Positions 26,901 through 34,612 are shown, counted from the first letter of the stretch. The stretch: DNA of 64,000 nucleotides from Micromonospora profundi (GCF_011927785.1 NZ_JAATJK010000001.1:1612001-1676000); one strand, 5' to 3'. A program made the numbers and translations. The notes: generated by a model from the letters alone, not told the origin.

Positions 26901-28382
26901 ACCCACCGGGTGGTGCTGCTCGGCAACGACTGGCCGGCGGCGACGCCGGACTGGCCGACCACGGGACCCACCCCCCGGGCGGCGGCCGAGCCCCGGCTCG
27001 ACGCGCTGGTCGGCGGGCTGCTGCCCCGTCCGGCGTCGGTGCGTGCCCGGGTGGAGTGGGCCGGGCCGGGCGCCCCGCTCATCGGAGAGGTCAGCCTCGA
27101 CCGGATCGGCCGGTCGCCACTGGACCTGCTCGCGCTCACCGACGCCGAGGAGATCTCCGTCGACGGCGAGCTGGTGGCCCGGGTCCTGGACGCCGCGACC
27201 CCGCCCGCAGGCGCGACCGGGTCCCGGCCGCAGCGGGTGCTGCCGGGCCGGGGCGAGGACTGGGCGGCCGACGTGCTGGCGCTGGACGAGTTCGTCGAGG
27301 TCGCCCGCGCCGTCCGTACCCTGGTCGCCTCGGCCCGCCCGCTGACCGCCGCCGACCTCACCCCCGGCGGTGCCGAGGCGGACACGGAAGGCACCGGACC
27401 GGACGCGGACCCGACTCTGCCCGACCGCGCCGACGACGCGGCGGACCTGCTGGGACGGCTCGTCACCGACCTGGCCAGCGAGGACCCGGCCGTACTCGGT
27501 CCGGCGCTGGCGACCGCCGCCGGCATCGGCGTGCTGGGCGCGTACGTCGGTCCGGACGCGACGCCGCCGGCGCTGCTGGCCCGCGCCCGCGCGGTCGGCG
27601 CGGAAGTCGGCGCCCGGCACGCGGCCCTGCTCGGGTTGACCACCGGGTTCGACCGGGCCAGGGCGACCGCCGAGCAGCGCCGGGACCACGACGTGGCCCG
27701 GTTGCAGGCGGTCTTCGGGGCGGACTTCCGGGTCCTGCCGGCGTTCACCCTCGCCGACCCGGCGGGCCTGACCGCGGCGCTGGCCGCGAGCACCGACCTG
27801 CAGGGCGGGTCGCCGCACGAGGCCGGCGACTGGCTTGCCGATTCGGCGCCGGTCCGGGCCGGCGCCGACCGGCTGGAGACGGTACGCGGCTACGCCCAGG
27901 CGGTCCGCCCCGACCGGTACCAGGACCTGCGGGTGGCGCAGCTGCCGTACGCGCCCGGCGACCGGTGGGTGGGGCTTCGCTTCGGTGCCGACCGGCCCGC
28001 CGGGTCCCGGCTGTCGATGGTCGTCGACGCCCCGGCCACTGTCGATCCGGCCGTGCCGCTGTGTGGCCTGCTCGTCGACGAGTGGGTCGAGGTGGTGCCG
28101 AACGAGGCCGAGACCACCGGGGTCGCGTTCCACGCCGAGACGCCCGGTCAGGCGGCACCGCAGGCCATCCTGCTCGCCGTGCCGGCGGACGACGCGGCGC
28201 TGTGGACGCGGGACGCCCTGGAACGCACCCTCGTGGAAACCCTCGAACTCGCCCCGCTGCGCGCCATCGACGTGGCGACCCTCGGCGAGGTCGGCCAGTT
28301 CCTGCCCGCGCTCTACTTCCCGTTCAACACCGACGGGGAGACCGCCGCGACCGACTTCACCCGCACCGTTCCCGCCGGCTAA
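23943..28382 (+). CDS. Giant conserved-type protein of unknown function, ~1479 aa
   Basis: ATG 23943 overlaps the previous TGA by one base (TGATG). I do not recognise a named family. The N-terminus (WPVALLPVRVETRFV, LWLRVLPDVLHVDTHQPAL) has the look of a conserved structural protein. The middle is helix-rich with many Trp/Arg/Leu segments (LGMDYLTHLWRFMRLDMDENWRVW, HLGGYGWVENLRRS, AGYRAHRSSGDNPLAVDLSSDRVRLANWLLDGVRQGQPL). The C-terminal region holds DWLADSAPVRAGADRLETV, QLPYAPGDRWVGLRF, LCGLLVDEWVEVVPNEAETTGVAFH and ends with FLPALYFPFNTDGE. No signal peptide, transmembrane helices or catalytic motif could be seen. Size, context and tight coupling suggest a structural or scaffold subunit working with the other four products. 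Confidence 0.6.
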   Translation: MSTPNPPWHLPTQWPVALLPVRVETRFVDTGPTGTELWLRVLPDVLHVDTHQPALTDDEVAWGKQYWIDVWRAGRVSADEVIAWRRLCQLVDPQRAAWIARALEPAPDGRPGKPVPPGRPLLREPNFPPVTGGAEAWDRAPVARALPSQWHATLWRAGVAPVYAQSAPVRRPLVVGPSPVADLTSLGDDQPPVDEASRWLVDFQAAVDAGMAMRIPLPLQMAQGGIDRLVVFGVDTDETVAPETPAGRGARILGELFDAHFHTHGLGFVPPGTPTNNTAGARSGHDPDDPERIDRLRILPGQEPPTGVDGDAPVTARALGVPLVAQPGDPLHLVRGGAATGSPRALARAALGGQGPSDTSERAAVSQSAGARHMNTVTWAATWGYLLSDMMTGVVTEDDIRHGRRHYIDHVRAAGPVPALRVAEQPYGVLPVTALDTWTSTNARDNALVGFLRLLRDRVWRPSATEIEPETGLPGVPRLGGAGDQRQVLLRILAQGPLGSQWQARSLLGMDYLTHLWRFMRLDMDENWRVWQAFEPSQLMTLLELDWETRLSQATYAKRAFTIGGPLVAPPEGAGPADYLPWFAALERTWTNLRDQAETDGTQTPLLYRLLRQSALAEYATAARRLQQTVAPLPAEAYREAELIDIRPDRTSWTLWRQLARQIPLPGGSTAEVGEHLRTAPGTDLFAFRESALALAAYPAADLERLLAESLDLCAYRLDAWITSFATKRLATVRKTQPTGVHLGGYGWVENLRRSRTATAPVLFPPPGEPGPLREGAADAGYVHAPSLGQAATAAVLRAGYRAHRSSGDNPLAVDLSSDRVRLANWLLDGVRQGQPLTELLGYRFERQLQDHPRVLEQYLPRLREIAPIRALRVQHDADVEPVVASAAVVDGLDLYQRWRDGGVDWNGDPELPNAGHADQVALAEVLTSLGEAIDAVADALMAESVHQAAQGNPMRTGATLDAASRGDVPASELEFARTPRTGLAITHRVVLLGNDWPAATPDWPTTGPTPRAAAEPRLDALVGGLLPRPASVRARVEWAGPGAPLIGEVSLDRIGRSPLDLLALTDAEEISVDGELVARVLDAATPPAGATGSRPQRVLPGRGEDWAADVLALDEFVEVARAVRTLVASARPLTAADLTPGGAEADTEGTGPDADPTLPDRADDAADLLGRLVTDLASEDPAVLGPALATAAGIGVLGAYVGPDATPPALLARARAVGAEVGARHAALLGLTTGFDRARATAEQRRDHDVARLQAVFGADFRVLPAFTLADPAGLTAALAASTDLQGGSPHEAGDWLADSAPVRAGADRLETVRGYAQAVRPDRYQDLRVAQLPYAPGDRWVGLRFGADRPAGSRLSMVVDAPATVDPAVPLCGLLVDEWVEVVPNEAETTGVAFHAETPGQAAPQAILLAVPADDAALWTRDALERTLVETLELAPLRAIDVATLGEVGQFLPALYFPFNTDGETAATDFTRTVPAG

Positions 28383-28391
28383 GGACTCACG

Positions 28392-30137
28392 ATGTCTTCT
28401 GTCACCTCATGGACCCGGCTCGAACCGGGCGCTCGTAGCGACGATCTCGCCCCCGGCCTACAGGCCCGGATCCACGACCCGCTCTGGATGCTGGCCCGGC
28501 AGTGGCAGCTGGGGGAGTTCACCGGCGAGGACGCCGGCTCCCCGGTGTCGGTACGCCTGCGGGCGGAAGTCGCGCCGGTGGCCCGCTACCGCCCGCACGG
28601 CGGGACCGCGCGGCCCTACGACCGAAACCGTCCACTGGAGACGGCCGTGGAGGCGGGCTCCTCCGGTCGCCTCACCGACCTGCGGATCGCGGCCCGGGCC
28701 GGGCAGCACTTCCTGCGGCTGCTCGGGGGAGACCCGGCGCTGGCCGCCTACCGTGACCGCTTCGCGGCGGCGTACCCGCTGAACCTCGACGACGGCGGTG
28801 ACGGCCCGCTCGACCCGCAGAGCCGGCGCTGGCTGTCGGTGCTGGGGCCGAGGACGCCGAGCGGTGCCCAACTGCTGCCGGATCTGCGCGCCCTGGCCGA
28901 CAACGGCACGCCACCGACCCGAGTGACGGTGGCCTTCGCGGACCAGCGCGCGATGCGGTCCAGGGCCCGGTCCTGGCTCACCTGGCTGGACTCGCTCGGG
29001 CTCACCCCGGACGGCACGGACACGGCGCCGCCGGCCTGGGACCCGTCCAGGATGGAGTACCGGTTCGAGGTGGCGGCCCACTCCGGCGGTGTCGACACGG
29101 TGTTCTCCGCACCCGAGTACGACGGCGGCAGGCTCGACTGGTACTCGTTCAGCGTGGACACCGGTGCCACACTGCCGGCGGCCGATCCGATTGAGGAGCC
29201 GGTCGAGGAGATCGTCCGGACCGTCCTACCGGCTCCGGCCGGCTACCCGGGTATGCCGGCGGCGCGCTGGTGGGAGTTCGAGGACGCGCGGGTGGACTAC
29301 GGGCGGGTCGAGGCGGAGCCGACCGACCTGTCCCGGCTGCTGCTCATGGAGTACGCCACCGTCTACAGCAACGACTGGTACCTGCTGCCGCTGACCCTGC
29401 CGGTGGCCTCCGTGGTGCGGATCGGGTCGCTCGTGGTCACCGACACCTTCGGGTTCCGGACCCTGATCCGCCCCGCCGGTGCGCTGCCCGGCGACGGCCA
29501 GGACTGGAGCCTGTTCCGGCACACCGTCACCGGCCCGCGGGCGGCGGCAGGTGCGCGGTCGGACCGCTTCCTGGTGGCACCGGCGATCGCCGACAGCCTG
29601 GAGGCCGAGCCGGTGGAGGAGGTCCGGCTCTTCCGGGACGAGATGGCGAACGTCGCGTGGGCGGTGGAGACCATTGTGGCGGGGGCGACCGGCCGCCGGG
29701 TACGCCGGCACGAGACGACGGAACTGACAGGCGCCGGCGCTCCGACGGGCTCCGGCGGCTCAGCGGTGGGGCCCGGCGCGGCGGGAGCCGACCACTACCG
29801 GCTGGCCACCAGCGTGCCGGAGCACTGGTTCCCGCTGCTGCCTGTGGAACCGGTGCGGGGCGCCTACCTGTTGCGCCGGGGCAGCGTCCCCCGACACGAC
29901 GCGGGCCACACCGTCGACCCCCGGCCGCGGGGCGAACTGCTGGAACCGGGGCGCGACCTGACGATCCACTCGGAGGAGGTGCCGCGCGAAGGGCTGCACG
30001 TCACACGCGTACACCAGCGGGCACGCTGGTCGGACGGGTCGACGCACACCTGGATCGGCCGCCGGAAGCGGCCGGGGCGCGGCGAGGGTTCGAGTGGCCT
30101 GGTCTTCGACGTCGTCGAGCAGGGCCCGGCGGGATAG
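28392..30137 (+). CDS. Conserved-type protein of unknown function, ~581 aa, last gene of the giant operon
   Basis: ATG 28392 lies nine bases after the preceding stop, with AAGGA just upstream. The N-terminus SSVTSWTRLEPGARSDDLAPGLQARIHDPLWMLARQWQLGEFTGEDAGSP... is a striking low-substitution-looking block (the WMLARQWQLGEF core). Further features are FYSF-like beta strands (YDGGRLDWYSFSVD), PAARWWEFEDARVDYGRVEAEPTDLSRLLLMEYATVYSNDWYLLP-type text in the middle, and a C-terminal EHWFPLLPVEP, HVTRVHQRARWSDGSTHTWIGRRK. No signal peptide or known catalytic site is visible. The Trp- and Arg-rich surface motifs suggest protein-protein packing. A strong hairpin ten bases after the stop marks the operon end. 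Confidence 0.6.
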   Translation: MSSVTSWTRLEPGARSDDLAPGLQARIHDPLWMLARQWQLGEFTGEDAGSPVSVRLRAEVAPVARYRPHGGTARPYDRNRPLETAVEAGSSGRLTDLRIAARAGQHFLRLLGGDPALAAYRDRFAAAYPLNLDDGGDGPLDPQSRRWLSVLGPRTPSGAQLLPDLRALADNGTPPTRVTVAFADQRAMRSRARSWLTWLDSLGLTPDGTDTAPPAWDPSRMEYRFEVAAHSGGVDTVFSAPEYDGGRLDWYSFSVDTGATLPAADPIEEPVEEIVRTVLPAPAGYPGMPAARWWEFEDARVDYGRVEAEPTDLSRLLLMEYATVYSNDWYLLPLTLPVASVVRIGSLVVTDTFGFRTLIRPAGALPGDGQDWSLFRHTVTGPRAAAGARSDRFLVAPAIADSLEAEPVEEVRLFRDEMANVAWAVETIVAGATGRRVRRHETTELTGAGAPTGSGGSAVGPGAAGADHYRLATSVPEHWFPLLPVEPVRGAYLLRRGSVPRHDAGHTVDPRPRGELLEPGRDLTIHSEEVPREGLHVTRVHQRARWSDGSTHTWIGRRKRPGRGEGSSGLVFDVVEQGPAG

Positions 30138-30146
30138 GCGCGGTGG

Positions 30147-30174
30147 GCCGCCACCGGCTCCGGCCGGTGGCGGC
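30147..30174. terminator. Bidirectional terminator between giant operon and SDR gene
   Basis: GCCGCCACCGG (30147-30157) and CCGGTGGCGGC (30164-30174) form a perfect 11-bp stem with a six-base loop. It sits ten bases beyond the operon stop and touches the end of the convergent SDR gene, so it can serve both strands. Confidence 0.75.
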
Positions 30175-31067
30175 TACCTCTCGACGGCCGAGAATCCCCT
30201 GAAGAAGCCGCCGGTGGGCCCGCCGTCGGGGAGGGTTGCCAGCCACACCGCCGCCGAGGCGAGTGGCGTGGGGGGAACAGCCCGCCCGGTCAGGATGCCC
30301 GCCCGTTCCGGAGTGCAGGCGTTGACCAGGATGCCGTCGTCGGCGAGCTCGGCGGCGAGCATGCGGGTCAACGTGTTGACCGCGGCCTTTGACAGTCGGT
30401 ACGCCGGCAGACCGCGCCCCGGCGGTGGAACGCCGTCACCGTCGCTGGACATGTTGACGATCCGGCCGTACCCACAGGCCCGCATCAGGGGCACGACGGC
30501 CTGGGTGAGTCGCCACGTGCCGAGCAGGTTGGTGTTCAGGGTGCTGACCACCACGTCCAGGTCGACGGCGGTGGCGTCGATGTCGTCGTCGTCGAGGAGC
30601 ACTGCAGCGTTGTTGACAAGCACGTCGCAGCGACCGAGCCGCCGGTCCAACCAGGACGTGAGCGCCGCGACACTGTCCGGGTTGGTGATGTCCAGCTGGC
30701 GGACCGCGACCCGGTCCGCGAGGTCACCCAGGGACTCGATCGCGTGACGGCCGCTCTCCACCGAGCGGCTGCCCAGCACCACGCGCATGCCGCGCTCGGC
30801 GAGCATTCGGACGACCTGAAGCCCCAGCCCGCGGTTGCCTCCGCTGACGAGCGCGACCCTGCCGTCCTCCGGCTCTGGCGACGAGGGCGGTGACTCGGCC
30901 GGCCAGGCGACGTACAACGCTGGGGATCCTGCGGGTGCCCGCTTCCGTGCTCTCGGGGTGCGGCGCGCCATCGCGCGGCCGCTGTCCTCGCCGTCACTCG
31001 GGGCGGGCTGGTCACCCCTGGGCCTACTCTGGCGCGTAGCGTCGTCCAGTGAAGTTCCACGGGTCAT
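30174..31067 (-). CDS. Short-chain dehydrogenase/reductase with N-terminal extension
   Basis: A 297-residue protein (from ATG 31067). The Rossmann domain starts only at about residue 69: VALVSGGNRGLGLQV (cofactor GxxxGxG), DVLVNNAAVL (NNA), RIVNMSSDGDG (catalytic Ser) and YRLSKAAV (YxxxK). All catalytic residues are present. The first ~68 residues are Arg/Pro/Ser-rich and unusual; an internal ATG at 30971 would shorten this to a 265-residue protein, and neither start has a convincing ribosome binding site. The substrate cannot be told from sequence. It is convergent with the giant operon and stands alone. Confidence 0.75.
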   Translation of the reverse strand: MTRGTSLDDATRQSRPRGDQPAPSDGEDSGRAMARRTPRARKRAPAGSPALYVAWPAESPPSSPEPEDGRVALVSGGNRGLGLQVVRMLAERGMRVVLGSRSVESGRHAIESLGDLADRVAVRQLDITNPDSVAALTSWLDRRLGRCDVLVNNAAVLLDDDDIDATAVDLDVVVSTLNTNLLGTWRLTQAVVPLMRACGYGRIVNMSSDGDGVPPPGRGLPAYRLSKAAVNTLTRMLAAELADDGILVNACTPERAGILTGRAVPPTPLASAAVWLATLPDGGPTGGFFRGFSAVER

Positions 31068-32031
31068 CGGATGTGGTGCGGCTGCCTGACCGTCATGCAG
31101 CCCCCTTCGGTGTTCGGCGTACTGGAAGAGTCTAGGTGGCAGGTTGGATAGCAGCCTGTTATCGCGACACTACCATCCGGATTCGCCTATTTGTTAAGTC
31201 AATTGAATCAAGCCAAGGCCTGCTCGTGCACGGGAAATCGGTCGGTGCCCCTGCAGCTCTGGTCGTCGTCGGCTTGGCTGACGAGGGCATGGGCGTGTCG
31301 TCGGAATAGACATGCGCGGCGCGTCGTCGAACCTGCGCGCGGTGCCGTGAGCTCGGCGCGACACGTCACGTGGTAATGAGTCGTGGCGTAATGCTCGCAT
31401 ACGCTCGCCGCGTCGCGCCGCCCGGCCGCAGCCCGCGGTGAGGTCGCCCGCGAGCGTGGGCAGCAGGGCGTCGAGCAGGGCCGGCTCGGTGCGGACGGCG
31501 GTCGGAAGGCCGCCCATCTCAGCGCCGGTGGGATGCCACCGCCGGACGCTCTGCTCGACGAGATCGTCCACAACGGTGTCATCGTAGGTGCCGCTCCCGG
31601 CTGTTCGGCCGGCCCTCAGCTTGTGCTGGGGCGCCCGTCGCCGCCGCGCCAGATCGAGCCGATGGCGCTGGCCTCACAGGCAGCGCCCTGATAACCAGTC
31701 GGAGCGCGGACCGCGCCGTGATGGCTGCGGATGCCGGGCCGCGAAGCCCAATCGAACCGAATAGGGTTCTGTCTATCTGGTCACACTCCATACCGTTGTC
31801 CATGACAGTTGCGCGAGCAAAGGTGGTGATGACGCGCACCGCGGGCCTGAGAACGTTCTTCGACAGGCAACTCAGCGCGGACAGCAATTCAGGAGGCATC
31901 TCGGCATAGGTAAGAGAATTCACACCGTCACCGGCTTGACTACGGCCAGTATCACGGCATCGGTCCAACCCGCGAAGCCATCGTCACTCGGAGTACGGAA
32001 AGGATGCCGTTGCGGTCGTGCCGGCCCGAGG
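31068..32031. other. Long stretch without a confident gene; lower-GC and degenerate
   Basis: About 960 bases upstream of the MerR gene contain only short overlapping frames on both strands with no recognisable domains. Parts (31120-31215, 31740-31930) are visibly richer in A/T than the surroundings. One minus-strand piece (31415-31571) resembles a thioesterase fragment and is listed separately. The rest may be promoter DNA and remnants of decayed or transferred genes. Confidence 0.5.
31415..31571 (-). pseudogene. Possible type II thioesterase remnant
   Basis: Translation from 31571 gives AEMGGLPTAVRTEPALLDA followed by LLPTLAGDLTAG, which resembles the GGxPxxvxxxPxLLxxLLPxLxxDL segment of type II (GrsT-like) thioesterases. 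Neither the upstream GxSxG nor a downstream His-bearing region is found in the same frame; the continuation becomes Arg-rich, out-of-frame-looking sequence. If real, it is a ~50-residue relic of a biosynthetic gene. The match is by eye only. Confidence 0.3.
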
Positions 32032-32865
32032 ATGGACACTGTGACGATGCGAAAGGGCCTGACCATCGGCGAGTTCGCCACCGTGAGCCACCTCAGCGTG
32101 CGGACCCTGCGCCGCTACCACGAGGCGGGCCTGTTGGAGCCCGCGACGGTGGACCCGCACACGAACTACCGGTACTACCTGCCCGACCAGATCGCGACCG
32201 CACAGGTCATCCACCGGCTCCGCCAGCTCGATGTGCCGCTGGCCGAGGTCAGGTCGATCCTCGCGACGGACGACACCGCACAGCGCGCCGAGCTCATATC
32301 GGGTCACCTGCGGCGACTCGAGGCCGAACTCGACCGCACCCGCGCCGCCGTCGTGTCGCTGCGCCAACTGCTGCACCCCGACGCCGCGGCGCTCGACGTC
32401 GACCTGCGGTCCGTGCCCGCCCGGACCGTGGCCGCCATCCGCGAGCAGGTTCGGCAGGAGGACGCGCTCGCCTGGTTCGACACGGCAATGGACGAGCTGG
32501 ACGAGGCGTTCCCGCCCGCCGAGCGCAGCGGGCCTCCCGGCGGGCAGTACACAAACGAACTGTTCACCGACGGAGTCGGCGTCATGACGGTCTTCCGGCC
32601 GGTGCGCGAGCCCTGCGGTGGGGGCCGGATCGAGGTGGTCGAGCTGCCGTCGGTCGATCTCGCCGTGACCGTCCACCCGGGGTCACATGACGACATCGAC
32701 GTCACCTACGGCCGCCTCGGCGCGTGGGTGGTCTCCCACGCGCTGGGCGTCGCCGGGCCGGTCCACGAGACGTACCTCGCCGGCCCCCGGGACACCGGCG
32801 ACCCCACGCGGTGGCGCACCGAACTGGGCTGGCCGGTCTTCCGCGTAACCCCGCCTGACGCCTGA
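32032..32865 (+). CDS. MerR-family regulator with GyrI-like effector domain (BmrR-like)
   Basis: About 277 residues from ATG 32032; GTG 32041 and ATG 32047 are alternatives a few codons in. The N-terminus is a MerR winged helix (LTIGEFATVSHLSVRTLRRYHEAGLLEP, NYRYYLPDQIATAQVIHRLR), followed by a dimerisation coiled coil (SGHLRRLEAELDRTRAAVVSLRQLL). The C-terminal ~150 residues fit the GyrI/AraC effector-binding domain (VPARTVAAIREQV, VELPSVDLAVTVHPGSHDDI, VHETYLAGP). Such proteins bind hydrophobic or cationic ligands and twist promoters with overlong 19-bp spacers. Two promoters of exactly that type lie just downstream, before the SnoaL-like and SDR genes, and are its probable targets. Confidence 0.88.
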   Translation: MDTVTMRKGLTIGEFATVSHLSVRTLRRYHEAGLLEPATVDPHTNYRYYLPDQIATAQVIHRLRQLDVPLAEVRSILATDDTAQRAELISGHLRRLEAELDRTRAAVVSLRQLLHPDAAALDVDLRSVPARTVAAIREQVRQEDALAWFDTAMDELDEAFPPAERSGPPGGQYTNELFTDGVGVMTVFRPVREPCGGGRIEVVELPSVDLAVTVHPGSHDDIDVTYGRLGAWVVSHALGVAGPVHETYLAGPRDTGDPTRWRTELGWPVFRVTPPDA

Positions 32866-32913
32866 CGGGCCGAGTCGACAGGGTGGCGCGGCGGTAGCAC
32901 CTACGCTCGAAGC

Positions 32914-33141
32914 GTGATCGGACGCCGGCGTGAACTCGCCGCCGTGCACCGGATGCTGGACCGCGCGGTCGCCGGTGCGGGGGGTCGCCTGATCGTGGTG
33001 GGACCTCCCGGGTCGGGGAAATCCGTGCTCGGCGACGCGGCGGCGGACCTTGCCCGGCAGCGTGGCCTGCCGGTCGAGCGTACGACCGCGGCTGGCCGCA
33101 CGGGTGCCCGGCTGGTGCTTCTGGACGACCTCGACCAGGAG
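32914..33141 (+). pseudogene. Truncated AAA/LuxR-type ATPase N-terminus
   Basis: From GTG 32914 the frame reads as the first ~75 residues of a large LuxR-type ATPase regulator: VIGRRRELAAVHRMLDRAV, Walker A VVGPPGSGKSVLG, and Walker B RLVLLDDLDQ. The usual protein is about 900 residues, but here the recognisable sequence stops right after Walker B and the frame runs into the promoter and coding region of the SnoaL-like gene. It looks like a deletion remnant in which almost the whole ATPase gene has been lost. Confidence 0.6.
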
Positions 33142-33160
33142 AGTGAAGCGGCTCACGCCC

Positions 33161-33191
33161 TTGACTCTCCCGCTGGGGGAGACCTGACGGT
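33161..33191 (+). promoter_or_regulatory. MerR-type promoter upstream of SnoaL-like gene
   Basis: TTGACT (33161-33166) is followed by a 19-base spacer and GACGGT (33186-33191). Inside the spacer, TCTCCC and GGGAGA (33166-33171 and 33177-33182) form an inverted repeat centred 13 bases from the start of the -35. Overlong 19-bp spacers with a centred dyad are the hallmark of MerR-regulated promoters. Confidence 0.65.
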
Positions 33192-33197
33192 GGGGAC

Positions 33198-33563
33198 ATG
33201 GAAACGAACGCAGGCCGAGGCAGCGTCATCTCCTGGGACGAACTTCCGGCCCCGATCGCGGCGTACCTTCCGGCGCACCAGGCCCGTGACACGGAGACCG
33301 CGATCAGCGCCTTCGCCGCCGACGCCGAGGTGACCGACGAGGGCCGCACCCACCGGGGCCGCGACGAGATCCGGTTCTGGCTGGACAACGGGGCCAGCGA
33401 GTACACGTACACCACGGAGTTCGTCGGCGCTTCCCGGACGGGGGAGGGGCATGTCGACGTGCTGCAGCACCTGGAGGGGGACTTCCCGGGTGGGTCGGCC
33501 GACCTGCACTACCGGTTCGACCTGGAGGGCGCCCTGATCCGCCGGCTGGTGATCGAACCGTAG
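33198..33563 (+). CDS. SnoaL-like / NTF2-fold small protein
   Basis: A 121-residue soluble protein with GGTGGGG just before ATG 33198. It has the SnoaL/NTF2 cone-fold pattern: an N-terminal helix (PIAAYLPAHQARDTETAISAFAADAEVTDEG), then RTHRGRDEIRFWLDNG and a curved sheet (YTYTTEFVGAS, GHVDVLQHLEGDFPGGSADLHYRFDLEGALIRRLVIEP). The family includes polyketide cyclases, delta-5-ketosteroid isomerase relatives and many stress-linked proteins; no specific catalytic set is obvious. Its promoter has MerR architecture, so it is probably controlled by the regulator encoded just upstream. Confidence 0.8.
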   Translation: METNAGRGSVISWDELPAPIAAYLPAHQARDTETAISAFAADAEVTDEGRTHRGRDEIRFWLDNGASEYTYTTEFVGASRTGEGHVDVLQHLEGDFPGGSADLHYRFDLEGALIRRLVIEP

Positions 33564-33584
33564 CGGCGACGCCGCAACCTTCCC

Positions 33585-33615
33585 TTGACCCTCTCCCGAG
33601 GAGAGGGTCGACGAT
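33585..33615 (+). promoter_or_regulatory. MerR-type promoter with perfect 10-bp inverted repeat upstream of SDR gene
   Basis: TTGACC (33585-33590), 19-base spacer, GACGAT (33610-33615). GACCCTCTCC (33587-33596) and GGAGAGGGTC (33600-33609) are perfect reverse complements around CGA. The dyad centre is 13 bases from the -35 start, exactly as in the promoter at 33161, so both probably answer to the same MerR protein. Confidence 0.75.
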
Positions 33616-33681
33616 TCGTGGGTGCCGCGGGCTGGTCAGCCGGCCACCGGTGCCTCTTCTCAGGCGAGGAACACACCAAGA

Positions 33682-34521
33682 ATGAAGACCTGGTTCATCA
33701 CTGGCGGCACCCCGGGCGGGTTCGGCATGGCGTACGCCGAGGCCGCGCTGGACAACGGTGACCGTGTGGCGTTGACGGTGCGCCGGCCCGAAGAGCTGCG
33801 TCAGTGGGCGCAGCGGTACGGCGAGCGCGTCCTGATCCTGCCCCTGGACGTCACCGATCCGACGGCCGTCGAGCAGGCCGTGGGTGCGGCCGAGGAGCAC
33901 TTCGGCGGCATCGACGTGCTGGTGAACAACGCGGGCCGAGGCTGGTACGGGTCGATCGAGGGCATGGCCGACGCCGACGTCCGACGCATGTTCGAGCTGA
34001 ACTTCTTCGCCGTACTGTCGGTCATCCGGGCCGTCCTTCCCGGGATGCGTGCCCGAGGCAGCGGCTGGATCATCAACATGTCCTCGGTGGCGGGGCTGTG
34101 CGGCATCGACGGGTTCGGGTACTACAGCGCCTCCAAGTTCGCGCTCGAAGCCGTCACCGAGGTCCTTCGCGCGGAGGTCGCGCCGCTGGGCATCCGGGTG
34201 CTGGCGGTGGAGCCCGGCGCCTTCCGCACCCGCGCCTACGCCGGCTTCGCCGACGATGCCCTTCAGGAGACCATCACGGAGTACCTGCCGATGCTCGACA
34301 ACGTCCGCAAGGCCATGATCGACGAGGACGGTAAGCAGCCCGGTGACCCGCAGCGTGGCGTACGAGCGGTGCTGGCCGTCATGGCCCAGGACGCGCCTCC
34401 GCACCGGCTCGTCCTCGGCAGCGCCGGATTCGACGCGGTCGTCACCACGCTCGAGAGCGCCCTCGCCGACGTCCGCGCCTCCGAAACGCTCGCCCGGAAC
34501 GCTGACTTTCCCGGCGCCTGA
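33682..34521 (+). CDS. Short-chain dehydrogenase/reductase
   Basis: A 279-residue classical SDR; ATG 33682 is preceded by GGCGAGGA. Cofactor motif TGGTPGGFGMAYAEA (a slightly unusual GGTPGGFG), VLPLDVTDPTAV, DVLVNNAGRG (NNAG), WIINMSSVAG (catalytic Ser) and YYSASKFALEAVTE (YxxxK), with the C-terminal half resembling the ketoreductase-like group that modifies small carbonyls (VLAVEPGAFRTRAY). A MerR-type operator lies 70 bases upstream. Together with the SnoaL-like gene it may form a detoxification response to the MerR ligand; that role is inferred. Confidence 0.85.
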   Translation: MKTWFITGGTPGGFGMAYAEAALDNGDRVALTVRRPEELRQWAQRYGERVLILPLDVTDPTAVEQAVGAAEEHFGGIDVLVNNAGRGWYGSIEGMADADVRRMFELNFFAVLSVIRAVLPGMRARGSGWIINMSSVAGLCGIDGFGYYSASKFALEAVTEVLRAEVAPLGIRVLAVEPGAFRTRAYAGFADDALQETITEYLPMLDNVRKAMIDEDGKQPGDPQRGVRAVLAVMAQDAPPHRLVLGSAGFDAVVTTLESALADVRASETLARNADFPGA

Positions 34522-34612
34522 AGGGGCCAGCGAAATGGTGTACGCGCCGTCGGGACGGCGAAACCAAGTCGCGCCGCTTGATTGACGCTGTTGAGTAGTG
34601 GCGATCCCCTCG

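Noticed and set aside
8636..30137. A classical extracellular contractile injection system or R-type tailocin
   Set aside because: No sheath, tube, spike, baseplate, tape-measure or AAA+ protein could be recognised in or around the operon; only indirect wall-hydrolase features are present.
30174..31067. Membership of the SDR gene in the giant operon
   Set aside because: It is on the opposite strand and separated by a strong bidirectional hairpin.
31579..31968. A 129-residue minus-strand open frame upstream of the MerR gene
   Set aside because: No domain, no ribosome binding site, an Arg/Ala-rich tail, and a competing frame on the other strand.
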